A stretch of DNA of 64,000 nt from Bin87 sp965220095 (lineage in GTDB: Bacteria; Chloroflexota; Dehalococcoidia; Lucifugimonadales; UBA3495): assembly GCA_965220095.1 (NCBI GenBank), contig OZ244805.1, positions 3,658,001 through 3,722,000 on the forward strand. Reading direction: 5' to 3'. This document shows positions 44,978-55,177 of this stretch, piece by piece (position 1 is the first letter of the stretch; every line of letters starts with the position of its first letter). Made by a program: the position numbers and the translations under genes. The notes beneath the pieces are model-generated. The model saw nothing but the letters and a program-made list of their open reading frames with translations. It was not told where the DNA came from and searched no databases.

Positions 44978-45300
44978 AGCGGTCTTCATCAAAGGGCAGG
45001 TTGGTGGTGACCTGGATGGAGCCCCGCTCGTAGCGTTGGCTGAAGACTTCGAAGAGCAGTTCCGCACCGGTGAGGACAGAGGCACGAAGCCCGGCTCGTC
45101 GATGATGAGCAGCCTGAGGCGTGCCAACTGCCGCTGTAGGTTGAGCAGTCTGCGGTCGTCCCGGGCCTCCATGAGTTCGTGTAACAGTGCGGCGGCGGTG
45201 GTGAAACCCACCGACATTCCCTTCAGGCAGGCGGCCAGGCCCAATCCCAGGGCGATGTGGGTCTTGCCGGCGCCGCCGTTGCCCGTGGCGATGACGTTCT
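44978..45300 (-). pseudogene. istB (IS21) fragment
   Basis: Frames here read HIALGLGLAACLKGMSVGFT, LHELMEARDDRRLLNLQRQL and RLRLLIIDE, then in a shifted frame GAELLFEVFSQRYERGSIQV. This is the middle of the IS21 ATPase IstB, close in sequence to the copy at 48095-50880. A frameshift follows the Walker B-like LLIIDE. Both ends are lost. Confidence 0.75.
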
Positions 45301-45711
45301 AATGAACGTATCGCCATCGGCCCCCAAGGCGATTTCGGAGAAGATCGCTGGCTCTGGATGCTTGAGGACGTGCGGCCCAACGAACCATCGCCGGCCACAG
45401 GTCATCAGGGATCGTGGCGTTGGGAGGCGCCGGAGAAGTTGGTTCCTGGGAGGATACGCTGATGGTCGAGAAAACGTAGGTTGGCAAACCTCAGGTGGCT
45501 CGGTCCCAAAGGTGGATCTAATTGGCAAAGACCCGTGGAAACTGAAGGACGGTGCCGGTGTATTTTGATAGCCGGCTCGCCTGGCTCGTGATCAAGAGAA
45601 GTGAAGCGGCGCACCCATTCTCCTTCCAGATTCGAGCGAACCATGATTCGACGAAGGCATGGACAGTCGAATCGACACACCTGTGACACGCCGTGATATT
45701 AATGTGATGAT
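45301..45711. other. Stretch between IS debris and the RCC1-type gene, no gene supported
   Basis: Short frames exist on both strands (one reads DDLWPAMVRWAARPQASRAS), but none is recognised. It may be more decayed mobile DNA. Confidence 0.35.
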
Positions 45712-46367
45712 ATGTTGCGTCGATTAAAGTATCCGAACGCTCCGCGGGCAGCGTTCCCGCAGGTGTTGATCATCCTAATCTTCGCGATGGTGACATTGGC
45801 CGGCACGTCCCAGCCTGAGGTTGAGCCAACCGAGACGCCGGATTTGTCCGCCATCATCGCCGCCGCTGTTGCAGCGGCGATTCCAACCGAAACCCTGGTC
45901 CGGAACCCACTCCCACATTCACGCCTGTGCCCCCGCCGACACCCGATGTTGCGGCCACCATCACCGCTTCCGTTGCGGCCACCATCGCCGCGTTGCAGCC
46001 CACCCCCGATCCTTTACCGACAACGGAGGCACAACCCACCGCCGTTCCAATACACGCCGTCACAATCGTCAGCGATTTGGCCCTGCTAACCTCTGGGGAC
46101 AAGCACAACTGTCAGATCCAACCGGATGGGACCGTCCAATGTTGGGGCGCCGATGATAAGGGACAATCCACTCCCCCTTCCGGCCAGTTTATATCTGTCA
46201 GCGCGGGCAGCGCACATACTTGCGGCATACGCGTAGACCACACCGTCCGATGTTGGGGAAGTGACGACAACGGGCAGTCGAGCCCACCATCGGCGGAATT
46301 CTTCGTTCTCTCCGCCGGCCGCGCCCACACCTGCGCCCTGCAAACCGAAGGCATCGCATCCTGCTAG
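45712..46367 (+). pseudogene. Secreted RCC1-repeat protein, frameshifted and cut short
   Basis: The first frame gives a hydrophobic signal-like N-terminus (VLIILIFAMVTLAGTS) and an acidic/Thr linker. After a shift near 45895, the second frame gives a Pro/Thr linker with AATITASVAATIAAL and then three RCC1-type repeats, each with C-x(7-8)-VxCWG (CQIQPDGTVQCWGADDKGQ, CGIRVDHTVRCWGSDDNGQ). It ends at a TAG inside the CTAG target of the IS701-like element at 46368. The sequence on the far side does not continue the repeats, so the gene had already lost its end. Confidence 0.65.
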
Positions 46368-47826
46368 TATTACAACGACGGTTCAAGGAGGGATGTTTGG
46401 GGACGCGCGAAGGGCGGCGCGCCGCTTGGCGTGGGAGCGTCTGGCCCGTTCGTTGCATTCTTGGGTCTGCTCCAGCCACCGCAGCAACTCAGCCGGCCCG
46501 AACCGTTCCCGGGGCAGCATCTCTCGCACCACCCGGTAAACCTGCGGCCGGGTGATCCGGGGCATCTTTTTCCCCCCAAGCCTGTTGCAGACTCAGGAGA
46601 AACGCTCCGCCCAGCAGGCACAGGGCCACGTGATGATGCCAGCCCGCCCAGGTGCGGGTCTCGTACTCATCCAGCCCCACATCGCTTTTTTCCGTCTCGA
46701 ACTCGGTTTCAATGCGCCACCGCGACCCTCCCACGTAGGCCAGGGTCTCCAGGGAAGTGTCCTCCGGGGCGTTGGACAGGTAGTAGCGGGGCTCGCTGCC
46801 GTCCCGGTTCCGGCGGTAGACGGCCCAGTGGATTTCGCCAGGCTTCCGCTTACTGGTCGACCGCACCCGCTGGGCGCTGAACTGGTAGCTGCGGGGACCC
46901 TGGCTTCCCTCTGCCACCGTAATCTCCCGCCAGGCCTCCTCCGGCAATTCAGCGCTGCGCTCCACCATGGTGCGCCGCTGCCCGCCCTTGAGCCTGGGTT
47001 TGCGGGGACGCCCGCTCCCCTGATACTCTGGACTGGTCCAGGCTGGCTCCAGCGGCCAGACCGTGGCGCCGCCGGGAACGTCCAGCACGTAGCGCATCCC
47101 CAGCGCCGCCAGTCCCTCGCGGAAGGACGGCGACATCCCGAAGGCGTCGTCCCCGGCAACCCAGCCCGCCTGCAGATGCCCCCGCTCCAGGGCCCGCTCC
47201 AGCATCTCCAGCGCCAACTTGGTTTTTGACCGGTAGTTCCGACTCTCCTCCGGCACCCCCGCCGCCGCACAGCGGTCGGTGTCCGAGGTCCAGCTCTCCG
47301 GCAGATAAAGCCGTTTGTCCACCAGGGCCCGTCCCTGCAGGCTGACGTAGGCCAGGAACATTCCAGCCTGGCAGTTGGCCACCTTGCCCAGGCTCCCGCA
47401 GTACTGACGAGCCACTCCCACGGACTTCCTGCCCTGCTTGGGGAAATCGCTGCCGTCCAGCACCCACACCGCCTCCGGGCGCCCCAGCCGGGGTCCCAGG
47501 TACTCTTGAAGGCGGCCTATGACCACGTCGTCATCCCAGGGGGACTCGGTGAGAAACCGCTGCATCACCCGGGCTGACGCCGGAACCGTCTCCGACAGAT
47601 TCTCGGCGTTGCGCCGCTCCCCGGACTGCACCAGCAGGGCCTGCAGATAATGACGACTGTGATCCCGCGCCTCCCGGCGGCCAAACAGCGGAGCGAAGTA
47701 AGCGTGAAAATCCTGAAAGACCCCGTCCACCTGCTCAAAAGCCGCCGCATCCATTTCCCTGCCCCGCCTCCTCAAGCCTTACCCAACTACCCCCACCATC
47801 CTATCATGACAACCGTCGTTGTAATA
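46368..47826 (-). mobile_element. Second type of IS701-family element
   Basis: The 1459-bp element has inverted ends TATTACAACGACGGTT and its complement, flanked by CTAG at 46364-46367 and 47827-47830. The transposase is on the minus strand and only distantly related to the one in the elements at 14448 and 38939. Confidence 0.9.
46383..47754 (-). pseudogene. IS701-family transposase, shifted near its C-terminus
   Basis: From ATG 47754 the frame gives a full DDE transposase: AVWVLDGSDFPKQGRKSVGV with the first Asp, GWVAGDDAFGMSPSFREGLA with the second and RWRIETEFETEKSDVGLDEY with the Glu. At GGGGGGAAAAAG (about 46568-46579) the frame changes; after one base is skipped the usual tail continues MPRITRPQVYRVVREMLPRE then RRSHAKRRAALRASP to 46383. 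The unshifted frame instead runs on to 46489. The loss is only about 60 C-terminal residues, so the enzyme may still work or may be corrected by slippage. Confidence 0.8.
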
Positions 47827-48339
47827 CTAGGCGGTGGATGATGAGGAAGACCGTAGGTACGGCCAAGACTGGCGTGGGAAGGAGTTGCCGGAGGAGTTGT
47901 CCTTTCGGAAGGACGATCGGAGTAGATACGGGAGGCCATGGCGGCGCTGGAAGCCGAGGCCGTGTCAAGGGCGGCGGCAAAACGTACCACTGGGGCGGAG
48001 CAAAACTGTACCACCGGGGTGATGCCTGACGGTCACGGCCTGGCCGGTGGGGCGGGGGTCCCGCCTGGACAGCGGGGCCGGGGCCGGCAGGGCGCTAATC
48101 GGCGGCTGGCCGGTCTGGCGCTAGCGCGGCGGGGTTCTGCCGGCTGGCCTTGAGGCGGTAGCTCTCGCCGTTCATCTCCAGGATGTGCACGTGGTGGGTG
48201 AGGCGGTCCAGCAATGCCCCGGTGAGCCGTTCCGACCCGAAGACCTCGGTCCACTCGTCGAAGGGCAGGTTGGTGGTGACCAGGATGGAGCCCCGTTCGT
48301 AGCGTTGGCTGAAGACCTCAAAGCTGGACTTTCCGCATT

Positions 48340-48880
48340 TCAAGCGGCGTAAGCAAGCGAATCTACAAGTCGGTGGTACAGGGCGACCGGGAGTTCCTGA
48401 ATGTCGGGGTCGGTGGCCGACGTTGAAAAACCCTCCGAGGCCAGCCACAGGTGGCGTCTGACCAGGGCGATGGCGTCCACGAAGGTCGGCGACGGTTTGT
48501 CGTACCAGGCCGCCGTACGCTGGGTCATGGGGTGTCGTTTTTGCAACGCGTGAGCGGCCAGGGTGGTCCAGGAGAAGAGACCCAGCAGGACAGGCGTGGT
48601 GCGGGCGATGGCCAGATCTGACCACTGGCGCTGGGTTTCCACGCCCAGGTGGGTACGCACCTCCTGAAAGGTGACCTCCAGTTGCCAGCGCAGGACAAAC
48701 CATTCCAGGATCTGGGTCGGGTCCGCCGATGGGTCGGTACACAGCAAGGCCTGGGTGGCGAAGGCGCCCTGGGGATCGCGGATCAGCACCCAGCGGATGA
48801 GGACTGGAGGCTTGCCGGAGCGGTACCAGACCGCCGCTTGCGACGTGAGTTCCACCGTGCGGGTGGTGCCGTCATACCAG
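48340..48880 (-). pseudogene. C-terminal fragment of a DDE transposase
   Basis: This fragment encodes YDGTTRTVELTSQAAVWYRS through IRWVLIRDPQGAFATQALLC and FVLRWQLEVTFQEVRTHLGV to VALYHRLVDSLAYAA. It is the last third of the transposase of the adjacent full copy, cut at 48880 where that copy begins. It has no start of its own. Confidence 0.75.
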
Positions 48881-48896
48881 CTGGACTTTCCGTATT

Positions 48897-50280
48897 TCAA
48901 GCGGCGTAAGCCAGGGAATCGACAAGTCGGTGGTACAGAGCGACTGGGAGTTCCTGCGTATCGGGGTCGACGGCCGACGTTGAAAAACCCTCCGAGGCCA
49001 GCCACAGGTGGCGTCGCACCAGGGCAATGGCGTCCACGAAGGTCGGCAACGGCTTGTCGTACCAGGCCGCTCGGCGCTGGGTCATGGGGCGCTGTTTTTG
49101 CAACCCGTGGGCGGCCAGGGTGGTCCAGGAGAAGATTCCCAGCAGGACGGGCGTGGTGCGGGCGATGGCCAGGTCGGACCACTGGCGTTGGGTTTCCAGG
49201 CCCAGGTGGGTCCGCACCTCCTGAAAGGTAACTTCCAGTTGCCAGCGCAGGACAAACCATTCCAGGATCTGGGTCGGGTCCGCGGCGGGGTCGGTGCACA
49301 GCAAGGCCTGGGTGGCGAAGGAGCCCTGGGGATCCCGGATCAGCACCCAGCGGATGCGGACTGGAGACTTGCCGGAGCGGTACCAGACCGCCGTTTGCGA
49401 CGTGAGTTCCACCGTGCGGGTGGCGCCGTCATACCAGGCCACGGCCACGCTGGCCCAAGTTGCCTGGGGCTGGTCGAGGATCGTTTTCAGCGCGGGTCGC
49501 CGCGCGCCTTTCAGCGGCGGGCGGCCGTTCTGACCCGGCTGACGGGCTGGCGCGGGCGCATAGAGAGCGGCGTCCAGCCGTAGTCTGGCAATGAGGGTAA
49601 CGGGTTCACGGAGGGATTGGCAGCAGTGGAGCAGGTCCAGCACGGCGTAGCTGTTGTCGCCCACCAGCGCCAGTGGACGTTGGGGCAGCCAGCGTGGTTC
49701 GGCAGGCTCACCATGAGCGGGGTTGCAGGATCATCTGTCGCGCCCAGTCGGTGAGCTTCTTGTGCCGACGTCCCTGCTGTTGGTAGTACCGGGTCGATGG
49801 CGCCAGCACGGTGAGCGCCGGCAAGGCCCAATGGCGTCCGGCCCAGGGCACGTGGCCTAGCCACATCAGGGAGATCCAGCGCAGGCCGCTGGCCTTGACC
49901 AGTTGGCTCCGGCTGGAACGCACCGCGTCGCGGTAGATGCCCCGACCTTTGATCTTGGCGCCGCGACGCCGTTCCAGGGTTTCGTCGATGCCGAAGACCA
50001 AGGGGCCATCCCCACCATCAAGGTGCTGGAGCAGCAACACCAAGAGGATGCGCGCCGCTGCACGGGGCGACCACACCGCCCGGTTGAGCACCTCATGGTA
50101 GCGGGCGTAATCGCGGTGATCGCTGCGGCCCATGACCCGCAGGGCCGCGGCGACGGTGCGCTGACCCGGGGTCAGGATCGCGCCCACCAGCAGTACCTGG
50201 GCTTTCCGCCAGGTCGGGTTGGTAAACAGCGTTGCGAAGGGAATGAGTATGGATACAATGGCATTGGGCAGGGTAAGCAT
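48897..50280 (-). pseudogene. DDE transposase, full-length but split by a short repeat insertion
   Basis: The N-terminal frame (50280-49708) gives VLVGAILTPGQRTVAAALRV and VFGIDETLERRRGAKIKGRG, then LTDWARQMILQPRSW. Here a 25-base repeat-like segment (49696-49720) interrupts the coding sequence. The second frame (49664-48897) resumes GDNSYAVLDLLHCCQSLREP and runs cleanly to FVLRWQLEVTFQEVRTHLGL and VDSLAYAA. The protein family is the same as at 37466, but this copy is better preserved. Confidence 0.8.
49696..49720. repeat. Short GAGCCTGCCGAACC-type repeat inside a transposase
   Basis: GGTTCGGCAGGCTCACCATG plus AGCGG interrupts the transposase frame where the other copy reads straight through. 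Repeats of the form GTTCG(A/G)CAGGCTCACCATGA are a common dispersed family in many genomes, so this looks like a small repeat that inserted. Confidence 0.55.
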
Positions 50281-50876
50281 AGCTGGGCCTTTAGTGAGAT
50301 TTTGGTCAGGCCAGCTTACCCTGTCTTTATACTTTTTCTAAATTATGCGTAAAGCCTAGCAAAGAGCAGTTCCGCGCCGGTGGTGGACAGAGGCACGAAG
50401 CCCACTCGTCGACGATGAGCAGCTTGAGCCGGGCCAGCTGCCGCTGCAGGTTGAGCAGTCGGCGGTCGTCCCTGGCCTCCATGAGTTCGTGGACCAGCGC
50501 CGCGGCGGTGGTGAAACCCACCGACATTCCCCGCTGGCAGGCGGCCAGGCCCAGTCCCAGGGCGACGTGGGTCTTGCCGGCGCCGCTGTTGCCAATGGCG
50601 ATGACGTTCTCCCGGTGCTCGACGTATTCACACCGGGCCAGTTGCATGACCAATGCCTTGTTCACCGAGGGGATGGCCAGGAAGTCGAAGGTGTCCAGGC
50701 TCTTGGTGGTGGGGAAGTGTGCCGCGCGGATGCGGCGCTGCACCATGCGCTGGTGGCGGTCGATGAGTTCCAGTTCGGCGAGGCGCACTGTGCGGCCAAC
50801 TTGCGGTACTCCCGGAGGAAGGTGGGCAGCTTCAGCTCCTTGAGGTGGTGTTCCAGAAGCAGCGTTGACTGGGCGC

Positions 50877-52375
50877 TCATGCTACCCTCCCCGACAACAG
50901 GGCCATGTAGTCGGTGGCGCGGGTGGTCTGCACGCTGACCCGGGGCAGGTAGGGATACAGGTCAAGATCAAGGCGAGGTGGTCCGCCTTCGATACGGCAC
51001 AGCAGCAGGTGCTTCACGGCGTCAAAGCAGATGGCGCCCAGCCGGAGGGCGTCCTGCACGGCATGATGGACCTCCTGTGGGCGAAGCGCTCCAGCAGGCG
51101 CAGCACCTGCACGAACTCGCGCTTGCCACGCTTGCCCATGCGGGCCTCCAGCAGCCGGCGCAGTGTCTGGTACTCTTCCGGCAGGTCCCACCCCTGCAAC
51201 GGCGCGGCCTGATCCAGCGCTGCCGTCTTCTGCTCCAACAGCGGCAGGTAGTGGATGGGGTCGAAAACGAAGTCGTCCTGCTCGTAGGAGCGGGGATGCC
51301 GGGCGATGACCTCGGCGCCGCAGCTGATCACCACCTCATCCACGTAGCCACGCACCAGCACGTCCCGGTGTCCATAAGCCACTGGCACCGAGTAGTCGTT
51401 GGTGCGGTACCTGACCAGGGACAGCGAACTGACCCGGCTGGGCGGTTGGTCGCCGGCGTCATAGGGCGCGGCGGGCAACGGCAGCAGGGCGTCCAGATCC
51501 CGCTCCATCCACTGGCCGATGGTCTCGGCGTGTCCCCGCAACACGGCGTCCATGCGCTCCAGGCGCCTTTGCTCCAGGTGAGCATTGAGCGTCTCGAAAC
51601 TCTCCACCCGGGGCACCGGCGCCAGGAAGTCGCGCCGCGCATAGCCCACCATCCCCTCCACCTTCCCCTTGTCATTGCCCCTGCCGGGACGACCGAACCG
51701 GTCCTCGAACCGGTAGTGGGACTGCAACTCGGTGAACGCCCTCGTGCGCTGGCGGCGCCCGTCGCCCAGTATCCTGGCCACCGCCAGTTTGGTATTGTCG
51801 TACAGGATGCTCTGGGGCGCCCCGCCCAGGAAGGCGAAGGCCGACACGTGGCCGTCCAGAATGGCCTCGGTGGTCGCCGCCGGATAGGCCTTCACGAAGC
51901 AGCCGTCGCTGTGGGGCAGGTCCAGCACGAAGTAGTGCACCTTGCGCTCCACACCGCCAACGATCGCCACCGCCTCCCCGAAATCGCACTGGGCGTGGCC
52001 CGGCGGGTGGGACAGCGGCACGAACATCTCCTGTCCTCGCCGCCGACGCTCCCTCACGTAATCCTTGACTATGGTGTACTGACCGGTGAACCCGTACTCG
52101 TCGCGCAACCGCTCGAAGACTCGTTTGGCCGTGTGCCGCTGCTTTCTGTGGACTTCGACATCGCCTTCCAGGATCGCGTCAATTACGCCGGTGAAGGGCT
52201 CCAGCTTGGGACGCTGTGGCGGGCCCTCCCGCCGGTAGCCCGGCGGCACCGAGTAGGTCAGCATCTTGCGCACCGTGTCCCGGTGCACACCAAACACCCG
52301 GGAGGCTTCCCGAACGCTCATGCCCTCCACCAGGCAGGCCCGCCGCACCTGAACGTATATCTCCACTGGATACAT
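50877..52375 (-). pseudogene. istA: istA transposase of IS21, frameshifted near its C-terminus
   Basis: From ATG 52375 (MYPVEIYVQVRRACLVEGMS) the frame has a helix-turn-helix start (VREASRVFGVHRDTVRKML) and the DDE core: GHAQCDFGEAVAIVGG with the first Asp, PQSILYDNTKLAV with the second and GNDKGKVEGMVGYARRDFLA with the Glu. Near 51088 the frame shifts; the normal tail resumes PQEVHHAVQDALRLGAICFD and ends ATDYMALLSGRVA at 50877, overlapping the istB start by four bases. All catalytic residues are present, but the C-terminal 70 residues are out of frame. Confidence 0.85.
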
Positions 52376-52552
52376 CCGTGACACCTTCCACAGGCTGATT
52401 ATCAGCACTATGAACGGCGGCAGACGGCACAGTTTTCAAACGCCGCAATCCGGCGATCAAGCCGCCCACGTGGCCCACTTTACCGCCGCCCTTTACACCT
52501 GCCTCCGGCGCCCCGAGGTCGCATACCCCGTGGTCTGTCCCCCAGGGACCGG

Positions 52553-52891
52553 ATGCGGCGCAAGTTGCACACCAAGCGGGGTCGGCGGCGCTACGCCCGG
52601 CGTATGGAAACCGTTGAACCGGTCTTCGGCCAGATCCAGCAGGGCCGGGGCTTCGGGCAGTTCCTGTTGCGTGGGTCGGAGAAAGTAAACGGCGAGTGGT
52701 CGCTGACCTGCACCGGCCACCACCTGCTCAAGCTGTTCCGCTTCGGTCGACTGGCCCCCGGGCGAGCATGGGGCCACCGGCTAACCGAGTGCGTGGGATG
52801 CCCACGCCACCGGATGGGAACGACGTCCCATGCACAGAGTTCCCCAGAACGAGCATCGGCAACAGCAGGAATAATTAACGCCGATCGATAG
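52553..52891 (+). pseudogene. C-terminal scrap of an IS1182-like transposase
   Basis: RRKLHTKRGRRRYARRMETV followed by EPVFGQIQQGRGFGQFLLRG and GEWSLTCTGHHLLKLFRFG matches the end of IS1182-type DDE transposases, including the catalytic Glu in VEPVFGQIQ. No N-terminal part is nearby; the frame after about 52745 is unrelated. Confidence 0.7.
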
Positions 52892-52935
52892 CGGGTTGCC
52901 CGGGGAAACTCGTCCAACAATACTCGGACTCGCTC

Positions 52936-53508
52936 CTAGCGGTCCATCACCACCACTGTGCCTTCCTCGGGGTTGTACTGGTAGCGGGTCACGCGGTCCA
53001 GCTTCTGGGATTCGAGGCGCACCACCACGGCGCGATCGCCCGTTACGTTCATGGTGTTGTGGATCTCACCGGGCAGGAAAAAGGCCACCTTGCCGTCCTC
53101 CTGGACGAAGTCGCCGGTCTCCTGTATCTGCACCGAGTCCACCCCCTCACCTGGATAGAACCAGCGCCACTTGGTCTGCTTGATGGCGCCCTCGTGCACG
53201 CCATACACCACCCAGGCCGCGCCGTGGTCGTGGGGCAGGTTGTCCTGATCGGGTTTCTGCACTGACGCCATCAGCCAGAAACCGCCGCCGGGGTGCCCAT
53301 ATTCTTCGTCCAGGTGGAGGTCATGGCGTCCGTACCCGCCCTCGTCGGGAAGTTCCAGCCTCTCCTCCAGCCAGCCCGGGATGGCTAACAGGCGCTCCAT
53401 ATGCTTTGCCACGCTCTGGGCCTGGGCCAGCGGGTCTTGCGCGGCGTCGAAAATCTCGCGTACGTCGTCGATGAATGCGTCCACCGAATAGGCTGCGGTT
53501 TGCGTCAT
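52936..53508 (-). CDS. Cupin-fold protein
   Basis: The 190-residue protein has an N-terminal helical segment, then a double-stranded beta-helix region with the likely metal ligands in NLPHDHGAAWVVYGVHEG (H-x-H, and a later Glu) and FFLPGEIHNTMNVTGD (His). This resembles cysteine-dioxygenase-like cupins of unknown function. The ATG at 53508 is preceded by GGAGG. It has no clear operon partner. Confidence 0.78.
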   Translation of the reverse strand: MTQTAAYSVDAFIDDVREIFDAAQDPLAQAQSVAKHMERLLAIPGWLEERLELPDEGGYGRHDLHLDEEYGHPGGGFWLMASVQKPDQDNLPHDHGAAWVVYGVHEGAIKQTKWRWFYPGEGVDSVQIQETGDFVQEDGKVAFFLPGEIHNTMNVTGDRAVVVRLESQKLDRVTRYQYNPEEGTVVVMDR

Positions 53509-53903
53509 ATCGATTCCTCCCACGTAATCCAACGTCCCGTTTGATTCATTCTGAAAGGGATAAGGGAACGTGTCAACTCGCCGATGATACGGCGGTATAG
53601 CACCGCGCGGCACGGCTGGTGTAACAGTGGTCCCGTAACTTTGGCGGTTAGAACGCCGACCTGATACGACTGAGGTCGTTGGTTGACGGCCGGCCTGGCT
53701 TAAAAAAGCGATAAACTTCCCGTTCCGGTCGCGGCTGGCCTTACAGTCCCGAGGTCAACCCATTGATCGTTGCCCAGCTGCCCAACTGTTATCCTTGAGC
53801 TGGGTGCGGAACCGACCCAGCGGATTCTGGAACGTTTGAGTTGATCCCCCAAGGATTGCCGCTGCGAACCCTTTAACGAGAACTACGACTCCGGGCAAGA
53901 CAC
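53509..53903. other. Spacer with no gene seen
   Basis: No frame or hairpin in this stretch can be supported; it separates the cupin gene from a decayed oxidoreductase gene. Confidence 0.4.
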
Positions 53904-54530
53904 GTGCTTACCGAAGCCCGCATGGCCAATGACGCGGCGGAGGCCCGCGATATGCTGAAAACCTCCAGGGCCCACCCGCACCTGGTCTGTCAACTTACTC
54001 CGACCTCCACCAGCTCCACCGTCGACAACGTTATCAAAAGGTTGATCGACGAAGGGCACTTGGGCCAGCTGCTGCCGGTGGATTGCGCGTCTCTGCAGAA
54101 CAACTTCGCGGACTTTGACAGTCTTCTGCACTGGCGGCAGGACCGGCTCTCAGTGGCCACAACACCCTGAATATCAGCGCATCCCACGAGTCGATGATGC
54201 GCTGGCTGGGGCGAGGACACCGGGTCCAGGCCATGTCCAAGGTCCGCGTGCCCTACCGGAGAGACGACGCCGGGCATCCCACGTCATAACCATCCCCGAC
54301 ACGTTGACATACTGTACGAACTGGCCAACGGTGCCCAGGTTCATATGCAAATGAGCGCCACCTCCGGTCTGAACGGAGGCAATCACATTTGAATGTTCGG
54401 GACGGATGGGACAATCCACGTGGATTCTCAGCACAGTGAGATTGCCCCGAATACCTGGCGGCATTGGCCCAATGGCAGATGCGGAAAGTGGGTAAGCATG
54501 AGCCCAATTGCCGTGAGGGCAACGCTGCGT
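53904..54530 (+). pseudogene. Gfo/Idh/MocA-type oxidoreductase remnant
   Basis: The first frame (LTEARMANDAAEARDMLKTS, VDNVIKRLIDEGHLGQLLPV) matches the end of the Rossmann domain of Gfo/Idh/MocA enzymes. After a shift near 54150 another frame gives SASHESMMRWLGRGHRVQAM, and later a third gives YELANGAQVHMQMSATSGLN. A TAA and two shifts break it, and the N-terminal cofactor site is absent. It is a decayed gene. Confidence 0.5.
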
Positions 54531-54610
54531 CATTAAGTCGGCGCCTCCAGTTTGGCCGGCACCGCTGCGCAGGCGGATCGGGCGCGTTTGGTTACAAATG
54601 GGCCCGAAGC

Positions 54611-55048
54611 TTACGCACGGGCCAACTCCTCGTATGAAGGCTCTGGCATTCCCTCGCTCCATGTGGGGTCTCGCAACTCCAGCCGGTTGCCGCTGGGGTC
54701 AAAGAAATACAGCTCCCGGCCGGTGAACACTCCTCGACCCCGATACGTCAGATGCTCTATCCTGACGGCCCTCTCGTGGAATACCTTGCACGCGAGTTCG
54801 AAGGTATCGGGAGAAACGGTGAAGGAATGGTGCACCCCCGCATCCTCCTTCAGCGGCCCGTCCACCGGATTGGGACGTTCGCACAGCAGGATGTTGTGGT
54901 CCCCAACGTTGAAGCAGGACATGATGTTGTTCCCTAGCCGTCCGACCGGGGTCAGGCCCAGTAGCTCCCCATAGAAATCTTCGGCCTCTTCCAGGTCGTT
55001 GACCGGTATAGACCAGTGGGTTACGCCTTCCACTTTCAATATTGCCAT
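54611..55048 (-). CDS. VOC family protein (glyoxalase/extradiol-dioxygenase fold)
   Basis: The 145-residue protein has the paired beta-alpha-beta-beta-beta modules: VTHWSIPVNDLEEAEDFYGE (first metal His), DAGVHHSFTVSP (second His) and REWYFFDPSGNRLEL-like ELYFFDPSGNRLELRDP (Glu). Its substrate is unknown. The ATG at 55048 is preceded by AAGAGGCAG. It is on the same strand as the aminotransferase. Confidence 0.88.
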   Translation of the reverse strand: MAILKVEGVTHWSIPVNDLEEAEDFYGELLGLTPVGRLGNNIMSCFNVGDHNILLCERPNPVDGPLKEDAGVHHSFTVSPDTFELACKVFHERAVRIEHLTYRGRGVFTGRELYFFDPSGNRLELRDPTWSEGMPEPSYEELARA

Positions 55049-55177
55049 GTCTGCCTCTTGTAATGGTTACGCATCGATAGATTGGACCGCTGGCGGACTC
55101 CGCGCCATGTCCAAGTACCCAGGATAACGAGCGATACCTGAGCAGGGCGCACAACTGCCATGGGCAAGATAAAGACG

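Larger units (their letters stand above)
48324..50359 (-). mobile_element. DDE insertion sequence copy 2, partial plus full copy in tandem
   Basis: The block consists of a 557-bp left-end fragment (48324-48880) and a full 1479-bp copy (48881-50359) of the same IS type as at 37450. Both begin CTGGACTTTCCG; the right end is CTAGGCTTTACGCA complement. CAAAG flanks the whole block on both sides, so it entered as one unit or was deleted internally after insertion. The transposase frames are on the minus strand. Confidence 0.8.
48095..50880 (-). pseudogene. istB: istB ATPase of IS21, split by an IS and frameshifts
   Basis: The N-terminus (50880 down) reads LLLEHHLKELKLPTFLREYR, then in a shifted frame LAELELIDRHQRMVQRRIRA, NVIAIGNSGAGKTHVALGLG with Walker A, and LKLLIVDE. 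At 50364 the insertion of a 2036-bp IS block begins. Beyond it the gene resumes at 48318 as FEVFSQRYERGSILVTTNLP, then RLTHHVHILEMNGESYRLKA to 48095. CAAAG is duplicated at 48319-48323 and 50360-50364. IstB is the helper ATPase of IS21 transposition. At least two frameshifts plus the insertion make it inactive. Confidence 0.82.
47980..52440 (-). mobile_element. IS21-family element, interrupted and decayed
   Basis: istA (52375-50877) and istB (50880-48095) lie in order on the minus strand with overlapping ends, as in IS21. Near 47980-48024 two repeats of the form CAAAAC-GTACCAC-GGGG mark one end; GAAAACTGTGCCGTC at about 52430 resembles them at the other. The exact ends are uncertain. Another IS is inserted in istB. 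Confidence 0.7.
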
